From Vulcanimicrobiota bacterium (lineage in GTDB: Bacteria; Vulcanimicrobiota; Xenobia; Xenobiales; JADMJV01): DNA of 64,000 nucleotides. Numbering within the stretch: the first letter of the stretch is position 1; the number at the start of each line of letters is the position of its first letter. Location of the stretch: positions 310,001-374,000 of the forward strand of contig JAHBVR010000003.1 of NCBI GenBank assembly GCA_019637395.1. Direction: 5' to 3'. A program made the translations under genes and the position numbers. Under the pieces are notes generated by a model. That model did no database searches. It saw only the letters and a program-made list of their open reading frames with translations, and was not told the origin of the DNA. This document shows, in pieces, positions 40,726 through 49,460 of this stretch.

Positions 40726-43700
40726 ATGTGGCTGACCCGACTGGCTATTCGCAATCCGATCGCCGTGCTCATGGTGAGTCTGGCGGTGGCGGTGCTAGCC
40801 GTGCTCTCGGTGAGCCGGCTGCCCATCGACATGTTCCCGGCCCTGAACATCCCCTGTATTCAGATCAATACCAATTACAGCGGCGCCTCGCCCGAAGAAG
40901 TGGAACGCTCCATCACCTACCCGTTGGAACAGGCCGTCTCGCGCGTGGCCGGTATCGTGCGCGTGCAGTCCACCTCCTCAGTGGGCAAGAGCCAGATTCA
41001 AGTCTGGTTCAACTGGGGAGTCAGCCTGGATTCCTCGCTGGTGCAGGTGATCTCCAACGTGCAGCGCTCCATGGGCTCCCTGCCCTTGGGCATTGACCCC
41101 CCGGCTATTTCGCAGTTTGATGTCTCCAACTTTCCGGTGGTGCAGATCGCCGTGGACGCGCCCACCCTCTCTCCTCAGGAAACCTCGCAACTGGCCGAGT
41201 ATGTGATTTCGCCCCAGTTGGAGCGCATTTCCGGCGTTTCCGACGTGGAGGTGCGCGGCGCCATTATTCGCCAGATCAACGTCAATGTGGACCCGCAGAA
41301 GCTGCAGGCGCGCGGCATTTCGCTGCAGGATGTGCAACAGGCTCTGCGCCAGAACAACCAGTTGGTCCCCAGCGGAGTCTTACGCAACAATCGCCTGGAC
41401 TACCAGTTGGAAGTGCCCACTTTGCTGGAAAGCGTGGAAGACATCTCCCAGGTGGTGGTGACCACCCGCAATGGCGTGCCCATCAAGGTGCGCGATGTGG
41501 CCCGGGTGGAGGACGGCAGCGCCCCGCGCACCGAGATCTACCGGGTCAACGGCCAGGACACCGTATCCTTGTGGGTGCTCATGCAACCACAGGCCAATCT
41601 GGTAGCCCTCTCGGACGATGTTCAGCGGACCCTTCCGCGCATCGCCGGCCTACCCGACGGCGTGGAACTCAAAGTCATCTTCGACCAATCCAACTATATC
41701 CGCACCGCCGTGCGCGGCCTGGAGCACGAAGGACTCACCGGTGCCTTGCTGGTGGCCTTCGTGGTGCTGGTCTTCCTGCGCAACTGGACCAGCGTGGTCA
41801 TCATCTGCGTGGGCATTCCGCTGGCCGTGGCGGCCGCCCTGGTGTGTCTCTATTTTGGTGGCCAGACGTTGAACATTTTCACGTTGGGCGGGCTGACGCT
41901 GGCGCTGGGACGGCTGGTGGATGATGCCATCGTGGTGCGCGAGAACATCACCAGGCATTTGGAAGAAGAAGATTTGAGCGTATCCGAGGCGGTGTTGCGA
42001 GCCACCGGTGAGGTGGGCATGCCGGTGCTGGCTTCCACCCTTACCACGGTGGCCGTCTTTTTCCCGGTCGTCTTCCTGGAGGGGGTTTCGCAAAAGCTCT
42101 TCGTGCCGCTGTCGTTGACCATCATTTTTTCCATGATGGCCTCCTATGTGGTTTCCATGACCATCGATCCGGTGCTTTCCATCGCCTGGACACGGCGTTC
42201 TTCAGGCCCTCCAGGGCGGATCTCGCGCTGGCTGGAAAGCGTGCTGGTGTGGATGGAGGACACCTACGAGCGTTTCCTGCGCCAGGTGTTGCGGCGGGGT
42301 TGGGTGGTGGTGCTGGTGCTGGTGCTCTCACTGGGCTCAGCCCTCATGCTTTCTCCACGGGTCAAGACGGAGTTTTTTCCCGAAAGCGACGAAGGCGTGA
42401 TTACCGTCAACGTGCAGGCTCAGTTGGGCACGGGAGTTCCCACCACCGCCGAGCTTTGCCGGCGCGTGGATCAGATCGTGACTGAGGTGGTCCGTCCCGA
42501 CGAAATCCTGGCCGTGCTCACTTCGGCGGGCAATCCCACCAGCAATCAGGCCCGCATGTTTTTGCGCCTGCGGCCGGCCTTTGAACGCAAACGCGGCGTG
42601 CCGCAGATCTCCGCGGCGCTGCGCAAAGCTCTGGCCGACAAAATTCCGGGCGTGCGTTTATCGGTCAACCCGGGCGGCCTGGCGCGGCGCATTCTGAACT
42701 TCGGCGCGGCCGCCCCCATCGACGTGCAAATCCTGGGTTATGACCAGGACATCGGGGCGCGTCTGGCCTCCGAAATCGAGCGCAAATTGCGTAGCGTTCC
42801 CGGCGCCACCGACATCACGGTGGTTCCTCAGGGTCAGGTTCCTTCGTTTCACGTGAAAATCGATCGGGAGAGGTCCGCCCTGCTGGGGTTGAATCCGACC
42901 CAGGTGGCCAACACCCTGAACACCGCTCTTTCCGGCGGCGTGACGGGCGCCAATCGCTTCGTGGAGCCGAAAAGCGGCAACGAATTTGACCTGGTCACGC
43001 AACTAGAAGAGAATTATCGGACCCATCCAGAGGATTTAGGCGCCGTGCCGGTGGCGGCCCTTTTTTCCGGCGTGGTGGGGCGCGGTTCCCAGGCCACTCC
43101 ACTGGCCCTGCGCAACGTAGCCACTATCACGCTAGGTTCCGCCCCCCTGCAGATTCAGCGCAAAAATCAGGTGCGCGTTATCGATGTGACGGCCAACAAC
43201 AGCCTGCCCCTCGGCGAGGTCTCGGACAATGTCACCAAGATGCTCAAACAGGTGGAAATGCCCGAGGGCTTCACCTGGTATCTGGCCGGCCAGACCGAAC
43301 AGCAGGCGGGCGCTTTCGCGAGCATGATGCTGACGGCGGGACTGGCCCTGATGCTGATTTATATGATCATGGCCTCGCAATTCGGCACTCTTTGGGAGCC
43401 CCTGGTGATCATGCTGACCGTTCCCCTGGGTCTGGTCGGGGTCTGCTGGGCTCAATTGCTGACCGGCACGGCTTTCTCAGTGATGTCGTTCATGGGAGTG
43501 ATCATGATGACCGGCATCGTGGTCAGCAACGGCATTCTGCTGGTGGAATTCTCCAAGACGTTACAGGAGCGCGGCCTGGAACCGCTGGCGGCGGTGGTCA
43601 TGGCCGGGCGCACGCGGTTGCGCCCGATCGTAATGACGGCGCTGGCCACCATCGTGGGAATGATTCCCATGGCCACGGGTTGGGGCGGCGGCTCCGACAC

Positions 43701-43866
43701 CAATCAGCCGCTGGCCCGGGCCGTCATCGGCGGACTGACCGTGTCCACGGTGTTGACACTTCTCGTGATTCCGCTGTTTTATCTATGGATCGGGCGGCTG
43801 GTTGCGCGGAAGGAACGCGTTTCTGTAGCTGAGAAGGAGGCCGGCCGCACAAGTGGGGGGTCCTAG
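40726..43866 (+). CDS. RND (AcrB/HAE1-type) efflux permease
   Basis: Proton-driven inner-membrane multidrug or hydrophobic-compound exporter of 1046 residues with 12 transmembrane helices and two large periplasmic loops. It starts MWLTRLAIRNPIAVLMVSLA. Helix 4 carries the proton-relay pair in LGGLTLALGRLVDDAIVVREN, and the loop after TM9/10 has MSFMGVIMMTGIVVSNGILLVEF. ATG 40726 is 1 bp after the adaptor stop; an upstream in-frame start lies inside the adaptor gene. The last seven residues (GRTSGGS) are encoded by the palindromic repeat array that follows. Confidence 0.96.
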   Translation: MWLTRLAIRNPIAVLMVSLAVAVLAVLSVSRLPIDMFPALNIPCIQINTNYSGASPEEVERSITYPLEQAVSRVAGIVRVQSTSSVGKSQIQVWFNWGVSLDSSLVQVISNVQRSMGSLPLGIDPPAISQFDVSNFPVVQIAVDAPTLSPQETSQLAEYVISPQLERISGVSDVEVRGAIIRQINVNVDPQKLQARGISLQDVQQALRQNNQLVPSGVLRNNRLDYQLEVPTLLESVEDISQVVVTTRNGVPIKVRDVARVEDGSAPRTEIYRVNGQDTVSLWVLMQPQANLVALSDDVQRTLPRIAGLPDGVELKVIFDQSNYIRTAVRGLEHEGLTGALLVAFVVLVFLRNWTSVVIICVGIPLAVAAALVCLYFGGQTLNIFTLGGLTLALGRLVDDAIVVRENITRHLEEEDLSVSEAVLRATGEVGMPVLASTLTTVAVFFPVVFLEGVSQKLFVPLSLTIIFSMMASYVVSMTIDPVLSIAWTRRSSGPPGRISRWLESVLVWMEDTYERFLRQVLRRGWVVVLVLVLSLGSALMLSPRVKTEFFPESDEGVITVNVQAQLGTGVPTTAELCRRVDQIVTEVVRPDEILAVLTSAGNPTSNQARMFLRLRPAFERKRGVPQISAALRKALADKIPGVRLSVNPGGLARRILNFGAAAPIDVQILGYDQDIGARLASEIERKLRSVPGATDITVVPQGQVPSFHVKIDRERSALLGLNPTQVANTLNTALSGGVTGANRFVEPKSGNEFDLVTQLEENYRTHPEDLGAVPVAALFSGVVGRGSQATPLALRNVATITLGSAPLQIQRKNQVRVIDVTANNSLPLGEVSDNVTKMLKQVEMPEGFTWYLAGQTEQQAGAFASMMLTAGLALMLIYMIMASQFGTLWEPLVIMLTVPLGLVGVCWAQLLTGTAFSVMSFMGVIMMTGIVVSNGILLVEFSKTLQERGLEPLAAVVMAGRTRLRPIVMTALATIVGMIPMATGWGGGSDTNQPLARAVIGGLTVSTVLTLLVIPLFYLWIGRLVARKERVSVAEKEAGRTSGGS

Positions 43867-44045
43867 GGGGGGTGCGTTAACCCCCACTAGAACACAAGTG
43901 GGAGGCGCGTTAGCCTCCCTTAGAACACAAAGTGGGGGTCCTAGGGGGAGGCGCGTTAGCCCCCCTTAGAACACAGAGTGGGGGGTCCTAGGGGGGGTGC
44001 GTTAACCCCCACTAGAACACAAGTGGGAGGCGCGTTAGCCTCCCT
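43850..44045. repeat. Compound palindromic repeat array between the RND gene and aspS
   Basis: Five units share the frame CACA(A/G)AGTGGG ... TAGAA. Two are short, with the hairpin GGGAGGC-GCGTTA-GCCTCCC; three are long, with TCCTAGGGGG then a second stem such as GGGGGTGCGTTAACCCCC. The long-plus-short pair of 69 bp occurs twice identically (from 43852 and from 43977) around one intermediate unit, so the array grew by duplication. There are no T-runs, so it is not a terminator set. It lies 20-215 bp before the aspS start. Confidence 0.9.
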
Positions 44046-44066
44046 GGAAATTGGAGCAAGCCGTCT

Positions 44067-45845
44067 ATGCAGGTGCAGCAGTCCATTCAGGTAGAGCCGC
44101 TCGGCAACCTTCGCCGCACTCACACATGCAACCAGATCCGTCCCGAAAATGTAGGGCAACCGGTGACCTTGATGGGTTGGGTGCATCGCCGCCGTGACCT
44201 GGGCGGATTGATCTTCCTGGATCTGCGCGACCGCTACGGTATTACCCAGTGCGTCATCGATCCCGACGCCGGCGAAGCCTTCGGCAAGGCCGAAAGAGTG
44301 CGCAGCGAGTTCGTGCTGGCCGTGACCGGCAAAGTGGCCGCGCGCACCGAAAAGACGGTCAATAAGAACTTGGACACCGGTGGAGTGGAGCTGGTGGTCG
44401 AGTCCCTGCTGATTCTCAATACCTCCAAACCGCTGCCCATTCCCGTGGCCGAAGATACCCAGGTGGATGAATCGCTGCGCATGCAGTATCGCTACCTGGA
44501 TCTGCGCCGCCCGCTCATGTCCAAACACGTATTGTTGCGCCATAAGCTGGCCAAGGCCGTGCGCGATTACATGGACGCCCAGTCGTTCATGGAAATCGAG
44601 ACGCCCATGTTGATGAGTTCCACGCCCGAGGGTGCTCGCGACTACCTGGTGCCCTCGCGTGTCAACAAGGGCAAGTTCTACGCCCTGCCCCAGTCGCCGC
44701 AGATTTTCAAGCAACTGCTGATGGTCAGCGGTCAGGACCGCTATTTTCAGATCGCCCGTTGCTTCCGCGATGAGGACCTGCGCGCCGACCGCCAGCCGGA
44801 GTTCACGCAAATCGACATCGAGATGTCTTTTGTGGGTCAGGAAGATGTCTTCGCCATGGTGGAGGGCCTGGTCCGCCATATGTGGTCCAGCGTCATGAAG
44901 GTGGAGTTGCCGGCCAGGTTTCGCCGCATGCCCTACAGCGAGGCCATTGAGCGCTATGGCAGCGACAAGCCCGACCTGCGCTTCGAACTGGATTTTCACG
45001 AGCTGGAACTGAGTGGCGGCCCGGTTAGCGGCATCGTCAAAGGTTTTCGGGTGGCCGGCAAAGGCGGCCAATCGCGCAAAGAAGGGGACGCCTGGGTAGA
45101 GATGGCCAAAGGATCCGGTCTGGGCGGACTATTTTTTGCCACCGTGGCCGAGGGTGAAGTCAAATCCTCCATCTCCAAGCATGTGGGAGAAGACGCGTTG
45201 AAAGCGGTGGCCGCCAAAGTGGGCGCCCAGAATGGCGATCTGATCGTGATCGGCGCCCATGCCGACCGTAAGAAGCTGAACGCCGCCCTGGGCAAGATCC
45301 GCCTGGAGATGGGCAAAAAATTTGAACTCATGGCCCGGGACCGCTACGAGTTCAGTTGGGTGGTCGATTTCCCGCTTTACGCTCTCAATGAAGAGACGGG
45401 CCAGCTGGAGCCGGAACACCATCCCTTCACCTCGTGCCATCCCGACGATTTTGACAAACTCCGCAACAATCCGGTGGAAGCGCGCGCCGCCGCCTATGAC
45501 CTGGTGCTCAACGGTAACGAGCTGGCCTCCGGGTCGATCCGTATCCACAACCGGGACATGCAGGTGGAAGTATTGTCCAAGACCGGCCTGACCTACGAGG
45601 AGATTCACGCCAAGTTCGGCTTCCTGCTGGACGCCTTCGAATATGGCGCGCCGCCCCACGGTGGCATCGCTCTGGGCCTGGACCGTCTGGTCACCATCTG
45701 CGCCGGTGTCGAATCCATCCGTGAGGTGATCGCCTTCCCGAAAAACCAGCAGGCCCAGTGCCTGCTGACCAATGCTCCGGTCGATCCGACCCAGGAGCAA
45801 CTGGACATTCTCGCCCTGAAAATCGATCAGAGCAAATTGAGTTGA
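44067..45845 (+). CDS. aspS: Aspartyl-tRNA synthetase
   Basis: Class II aminoacyl-tRNA synthetase of bacterial type, 592 residues. The anticodon-binding OB fold comes first (VTLMGWVHRRRDLGGLIFLDLRDRYGITQCV), followed by motif 1 in the FMEIETPMLMSSTPEGARDYLVPSR region, motif 2 (FRDEDLRADRQPEFTQIDIEM), a GAD insertion domain and motif 3 (GGIALGLDRLVTIC). Length and domain order are normal. ATG 44067 has GGAGCAAG upstream; the compound hairpin array precedes it. It is coupled to the cytidine deaminase gene by a TTGA overlap. Confidence 0.97.
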   Translation: MQVQQSIQVEPLGNLRRTHTCNQIRPENVGQPVTLMGWVHRRRDLGGLIFLDLRDRYGITQCVIDPDAGEAFGKAERVRSEFVLAVTGKVAARTEKTVNKNLDTGGVELVVESLLILNTSKPLPIPVAEDTQVDESLRMQYRYLDLRRPLMSKHVLLRHKLAKAVRDYMDAQSFMEIETPMLMSSTPEGARDYLVPSRVNKGKFYALPQSPQIFKQLLMVSGQDRYFQIARCFRDEDLRADRQPEFTQIDIEMSFVGQEDVFAMVEGLVRHMWSSVMKVELPARFRRMPYSEAIERYGSDKPDLRFELDFHELELSGGPVSGIVKGFRVAGKGGQSRKEGDAWVEMAKGSGLGGLFFATVAEGEVKSSISKHVGEDALKAVAAKVGAQNGDLIVIGAHADRKKLNAALGKIRLEMGKKFELMARDRYEFSWVVDFPLYALNEETGQLEPEHHPFTSCHPDDFDKLRNNPVEARAAAYDLVLNGNELASGSIRIHNRDMQVEVLSKTGLTYEEIHAKFGFLLDAFEYGAPPHGGIALGLDRLVTICAGVESIREVIAFPKNQQAQCLLTNAPVDPTQEQLDILALKIDQSKLS

Positions 45846-46495
45846 TCGAGCAAGCCCGCCAACTGGCCGTCGCCCCCATCTCGAACTTCCTGGTGGGGGC
45901 GGTGGGCCGCGGTGCTTCGGGCCGCCAGTATGCGGGCTTCAACATGGAGTGGAAAGGCCTGGGCCTGCAGCATACGGTGCATGCCGAACAGGCGGTGCTG
46001 GCCCTGGCCCACGCCGCCGGCGAAACGGCTCTGCTGGAAATCGAGATCACCCATGCCCCGTGCGGGCACTGCCGCCAGTTTTTACGCGAACTGGCGGCCC
46101 CGCTCAGCATCGTGCTGCCCAACGGCCGCTATACTCTTGAGGATCTTCTACCCTATAGCTTTGGACCTGATGATCTCGGTGTATCGGGCGGGATGCTCTC
46201 GAATGCCGGCCGCCTGCAAGGCGAAGGCGCGGATTTAGCGCGCGCGGCCGCCGAAAAAAGCTGGTCCCCTTACAGCCAGATGCGCGCGGGGGTGGCCGTG
46301 CGCTGCGGCCAGCAGTGGTTCGGCGGTTCCTACTTGGAAAACGCCGCTTTCAATCCGTCGCTGAATCCGGCCCAGTACGCGCTCATTCTGGCCCGAGCCG
46401 CCGGTTTCACCGAAGTAGATGAGTCGCTGTTTTATGGCGACGAAGGGCTCTACGGAGCCAGCCTGGCCGTGTTGCCGGGCATCCGCCGGGCGTAA
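45842..46495 (+). CDS. cdd: Two-domain cytidine deaminase
   Basis: Pyrimidine-salvage enzyme of the larger, dimeric (E. coli-type) class: a catalytic domain with TVHAEQAVLA and APCGHCRQFL (the zinc ligands and catalytic Glu), then a second deaminase-fold domain without zinc ligands (SYLENAAFNPSLNPAQYALIL). TTG 45842 overlaps the aspS stop (TTGA) and gives 217 residues, shorter than the E. coli enzyme (294) because most of the N-terminal helical region is missing. The 3' end overlaps the convergent nuclease-like gene by 46 bp. Confidence 0.9.
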   Translation: MIEQARQLAVAPISNFLVGAVGRGASGRQYAGFNMEWKGLGLQHTVHAEQAVLALAHAAGETALLEIEITHAPCGHCRQFLRELAAPLSIVLPNGRYTLEDLLPYSFGPDDLGVSGGMLSNAGRLQGEGADLARAAAEKSWSPYSQMRAGVAVRCGQQWFGGSYLENAAFNPSLNPAQYALILARAAGFTEVDESLFYGDEGLYGASLAVLPGIRRA

Positions 46496-47055
46496 ATATG
46501 GGTGTTGCCCTGCTTACCCACCAATTCGACGATTTCCAGGGCGCGGGCACAATAGAGAAAACACTCGACCGTCCATTTTTGGGCCTTCATTTGCGCCACC
46601 AGTTGCTTGAGGGTGAACTGCTCCAAAGCGGCCGGCAGAAACCGGGCCACACACTCGGCCGAGGTAAAACGCTGGACTTCCACGACCTCCAGAAGATGGC
46701 GTTGCTGCTGACGTTTTTCCTCGCGCACGAAGACCACGTCCAGGCTCAAATTGGGGTGAGTGATCAGCGTCGGGAAAGAGACCAGCTTTTCAAAGATATT
46801 GAGTAACTTGCGCGGGGTGCGCCGTTTCTTGATAGCCACCGGGTGGACGATACGCATCGGATGGTAGTCCAGCAAGCGCTCCAGCTTGGCCCGCAAAGGC
46901 TTGAAAGCGCCGGTCTGGATCTCGACCAGTTCCCCGTCGGCCTGGACCAGGTCGATGATGTAGCCCTCCAGCAGCACCTCGAAGCGGGCGCCCGGCCGGG
47001 CATAATGGAGCTTGAGGGCCGCGTGCAGCGGGCTCTCATGCAGGGTCCCAATCAC
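46450..47055 (-). CDS. Protein with an EIQTG nuclease-like core
   Basis: A 201-residue basic protein. Its N-terminal part fits a PD-(D/E)XK-like core: GYIIDLVQADGELVEIQTGAFKPLRAKLERLL, with Asp near 35 and Glu-x-Gln near 45-47, preceded by a His-containing helix. I recall similar conserved proteins of unknown function but cannot name the family. The C-terminal half is basic and helical (VREEKRQQQRHLLEVVEVQRF). It starts at GTG in a GTGA overlap with the cupin gene, so the two form an operon read away from the CGCGAAA region. Confidence 0.65.
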   Translation of the reverse strand: MIGTLHESPLHAALKLHYARPGARFEVLLEGYIIDLVQADGELVEIQTGAFKPLRAKLERLLDYHPMRIVHPVAIKKRRTPRKLLNIFEKLVSFPTLITHPNLSLDVVFVREEKRQQQRHLLEVVEVQRFTSAECVARFLPAALEQFTLKQLVAQMKAQKWTVECFLYCARALEIVELVGKQGNTHIYARRMPGNTARLAP

Positions 47056-47495
47056 TCGCAGATGGGACAGAAAGCCATGTTGGCCAGGCGGGGGCGGTCA
47101 CGCTCGGCGTTGACGATGCACAGGAACCCGAACGGCTCCGTGCCCTCATTCTTGAACTGGTGAGGATCGTCGGGACTCACATAGAGCACGTCGCCGAAGC
47201 CCATTTCGAACTCCTTGCAGCCGACCACGGCCGTGCCGGTGCCGCGCATGACCGTGACCACGTGCTCGTGCATGTGTTGCTCCAGAGTGGTGTAGCCGCC
47301 CGGCTCCACTTCGAAGTAACGCAGATGAAACTTGGGAGATTCTCCCGTTTCGCCCACGAACACCCGGCGCGAAACGCCCTTCCAGGTGTCGTCGCCGGGC
47401 TTGTAATCGGCCGGAGTGATGTGATTCCACTCGAAATTGCCGTGGTGGCGGAAGTATTTGCTGACGTTCTGTGTGCGCAGGTCCATGCTGCTCAT
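47052..47495 (-). CDS. Single-domain cupin protein
   Basis: A 147-residue beta-barrel protein. The cupin motifs are visible: motif 1 as PGGYTTLEQHMHEHVVTVMRG near 74-94 (His and Glu metal ligands) and motif 2 as FGDVLYVSPDDPHQFKNEG near 106-124 (His). The C-terminal FCPICE resembles half a metal site. ATG 47495 or 47486 are possible starts; the upstream frame extension is spurious. It is divergent from the ATP-grasp gene across a region of CGCGAAA repeats and is followed by the EIQTG gene. The ligand is unknown. Confidence 0.85.
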   Translation of the reverse strand: MSSMDLRTQNVSKYFRHHGNFEWNHITPADYKPGDDTWKGVSRRVFVGETGESPKFHLRYFEVEPGGYTTLEQHMHEHVVTVMRGTGTAVVGCKEFEMGFGDVLYVSPDDPHQFKNEGTEPFGFLCIVNAERDRPRLANMAFCPICE

Positions 47496-47497
47496 AT

Positions 47498-47540
47498 TTC
47501 GCGCGAAAAGGTGGCGCGAAACCTGTTTGCTTCGCGAAAT
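47498..47540. promoter_or_regulatory. Triplicated CGCGAAA motif between divergent cupin and ATP-grasp genes
   Basis: CGCGAAA occurs at 47502, 47515 and 47533 on the + strand; the first is part of the palindrome TTTCGCGCGAAA (47498-47509) and the third of TTCGCGAA. The spacings (13 and 18 bp) and the position in a 93-bp divergent intergenic region suggest an operator shared by both genes. No regulator gene is nearby. Confidence 0.5.
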
Positions 47541-47588
47541 CATGGGGAAAGAGCGGCGGGTAGTTAAATTGTGGGAGGAACCAGTCAA

Positions 47589-48521
47589 ATGTATCGTATC
47601 GGCATCATGCGGGGTCGCGAGGAGTCGTTCCCCGAGGCGGTGATGGCCTACATCAACTCGAAAAAGGGATTCAAATGCGAATGGGTCCAGGTGGGCGGAA
47701 CCACCATGGGCGAAACCAATCCCTTTCACGTCATCATGGACCGCATTTCGCACGAAGTGCCCTACTATCAGGTCTATCTGAAGCAGGCTTCCATGCGCGG
47801 CACCTATGTGGTCAACAATCCTTTCTGGATGAATGCCGACGACAAGTTCTTCGGCTACAGCCTGGCCCAATCCATGGGTATCCCGGTCCCCAAGACCGTC
47901 GTTCTTCCCAACCGCCAGTATATTGATGACATCAACGAAAAGTCGCTGCGCAATCTGTGGCCTATCGACTGGAAGGCCCGCCTGGAAGAAGTGGGCCTGC
48001 CCTGTATCATGAAGCCGGCTTTCGGCGGTGGCTGGAAGAGCGTCCACAAAATTGAGACCATCGAGGACGCCATCGAAAAGTGGAACGAATCCGGCCAGTT
48101 GACCATGATGCTGCAGGAGTTCATCGAGTGGGATGACTACATCCGTTGCCTGACCATCGGCTGGAAGCACACCCGCCCCATCCGCTACATTCCGCGTCCC
48201 ATGGGCATGGGTGAATACGTCCAGGATCTTTCGGTGCTCAAGCCCGAGCACGCGCGCAAGGCCGCCGAATACAGCATTCGCTTCAACGAAGTCATCGGCT
48301 ACGACATGAACGCCCTCGAGTATGCCGTCAAGGACGACGTGGTGTATGCCATCGACATCACCAACTACGTCTGCGACATGGACTACAAGAGCCTCAAGGA
48401 CGCCCACTTCGGTTGGGCCGTCGAGCACATGGGCAACCACTGCATGGAACTGGCCAAAAAAGGTGCAAAGAATCTGCCCACCGCCCACTGGGGCAGCCTG
48501 CGCGAGCTGGTCGCCCGCTAA
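47589..48521 (+). CDS. ATP-grasp family ligase-like protein
   Basis: A 310-residue protein with the ATP-grasp layout: a pre-domain (MYRIGIMRGREESFPEAVMAYIN), an ATP-binding centre with LPCIMKPAFGGGWKSVHKIE near 137-156 and MLQEFIEWDDYIRCLTIG near 175, and a metal-binding C-terminal stretch NALEYAVKDDVVYAIDITN. This is the RimK/glutathione-synthetase superfamily, which joins a carboxylate to an amine. ATG 47589 has GGGAGGAA about 7 nt before it. It is a single gene divergent from the cupin gene and is followed by a bidirectional terminator. The substrate is unknown. Confidence 0.88.
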   Translation: MYRIGIMRGREESFPEAVMAYINSKKGFKCEWVQVGGTTMGETNPFHVIMDRISHEVPYYQVYLKQASMRGTYVVNNPFWMNADDKFFGYSLAQSMGIPVPKTVVLPNRQYIDDINEKSLRNLWPIDWKARLEEVGLPCIMKPAFGGGWKSVHKIETIEDAIEKWNESGQLTMMLQEFIEWDDYIRCLTIGWKHTRPIRYIPRPMGMGEYVQDLSVLKPEHARKAAEYSIRFNEVIGYDMNALEYAVKDDVVYAIDITNYVCDMDYKSLKDAHFGWAVEHMGNHCMELAKKGAKNLPTAHWGSLRELVAR

Positions 48522-48577
48522 AAGTCCGGCCGAAAACCCCCAGTTCCGTCGCCGGCAAGCCGCTCCTCCACTGGATA

Positions 48578-48588
48578 TGGTATAGTCG
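48578..48588 (+). promoter_or_regulatory. Orphan extended -10 promoter after the ATP-grasp gene
   Basis: TGGTATAGTCG, identical to the grpE candidate promoter, lies in the 145-bp gap with no downstream gene on the + strand before the terminator at 48637. It would drive a transcript of about 75 nt. Confidence 0.3.
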
Positions 48589-48636
48589 CCGGATTCTAGC
48601 ACAACCCGTTGGGCGTCGCTAACTGATTCACACGGG

Positions 48637-48669
48637 AAAAAAAGCCCTCGGTCTCCGGGGGCTTTTTTA
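48637..48669. terminator. Bidirectional intrinsic terminator
   Basis: A run of A (48637-48643) precedes the G+C stem AGCCC-TCGG / CCG-GGGGCT, followed by TTTTTT (48663-48668). It serves the + strand (ATP-grasp gene or the short orphan transcript) and, in reverse, the end of the TauE gene, whose stop codon lies within it. Confidence 0.9.
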
Positions 48670-49410
48670 TTTCAGAAACAGATAGACCGATACCACCAGA
48701 CCGTAGGCCACGATGGCCCAGCGCAGAGCGCCATCGTTAATACGGCTGGCCAGGCGCGCGCCCCAATAGCCGCCCAACAGCGTGGCCGGAGCTGCCACCC
48801 AGGCGGCCGGCCAGTAGACGGGCCCGAAAAGAGCGAAGACAATCAGGCTGACCGTTCCATTCACCAGCGACAAGGCCGCCTTCAAGGCGTTCAAACGGCG
48901 CAAACTATCGGCAAGACCCAAGGCCAGCGTGCCCAATAAAATGACCCCCAGGGCGCCGCCGAAATAGCCGCCGTAAACGGCCGCCGCCAAGACCCCGACC
49001 ACCAGAAAGCGCCAGCGCTCTCCTCCAGCGCTGCCGGCCCATTTTTTGAGACGCGGTTGGAGAGCCAGCATCAGGCTGGAGAAAAAGACCAGCACCGGCA
49101 CGATCAGATCAAAGGCCGAGGCCGGCAGCCGCAGCAACAGAGCGCAGCCCAGCGACGAGCCGATCAGGGTGATCAAGGTCAGGCGGCGCCAGCGCACTCC
49201 CTGGTCAGCCAGATCGTGGCGGAAGCCATAGACTCCCCCTATATATCCGGGCCAGTTGGCCATGGAATTGGTGACGTTGGCTTCCAGCGGCTGCAGACCG
49301 CAGGCCAGTAAAGCGGGAAAGAGCACCAGCGAGCCTCCCCCCGCCACTGCGTTGATAAAGCCGGAGAAGAGCCCGGCCGTGGCCGCCAGCGCCAGCTGAG
49401 AAGCATCCAT
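48667..49410 (-). CDS. TauE/SafE family sulfite/anion exporter
   Basis: A 247-residue polytopic membrane protein with about eight helices, starting LALAATAGLFSGFINAVAGGGSLVLFPALLACG, the usual TauE/SafE beginning, with the matching second repeat VLAAAVYGGYFGGALGVILLGTLALGL. The family exports sulfonates or sulfite, or takes up similar anions; substrate not assignable. Its stop lies inside the bidirectional terminator. It is divergent from the RluA-like gene with 50 bp between them. Confidence 0.92.
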   Translation of the reverse strand: MDASQLALAATAGLFSGFINAVAGGGSLVLFPALLACGLQPLEANVTNSMANWPGYIGGVYGFRHDLADQGVRWRRLTLITLIGSSLGCALLLRLPASAFDLIVPVLVFFSSLMLALQPRLKKWAGSAGGERWRFLVVGVLAAAVYGGYFGGALGVILLGTLALGLADSLRRLNALKAALSLVNGTVSLIVFALFGPVYWPAAWVAAPATLLGGYWGARLASRINDGALRWAIVAYGLVVSVYLFLK

Positions 49411-49460
49411 GGCTGCGCCTTCGCGAGGGATGGGCCGTCATCTGCCGGAAGAGCAAGAAA

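Noticed and set aside
47496-48602. 516-codon minus-strand reading frame including the cupin
   Set aside because: Only the last 147 codons form a cupin; the rest is the complement of the ATP-grasp gene.
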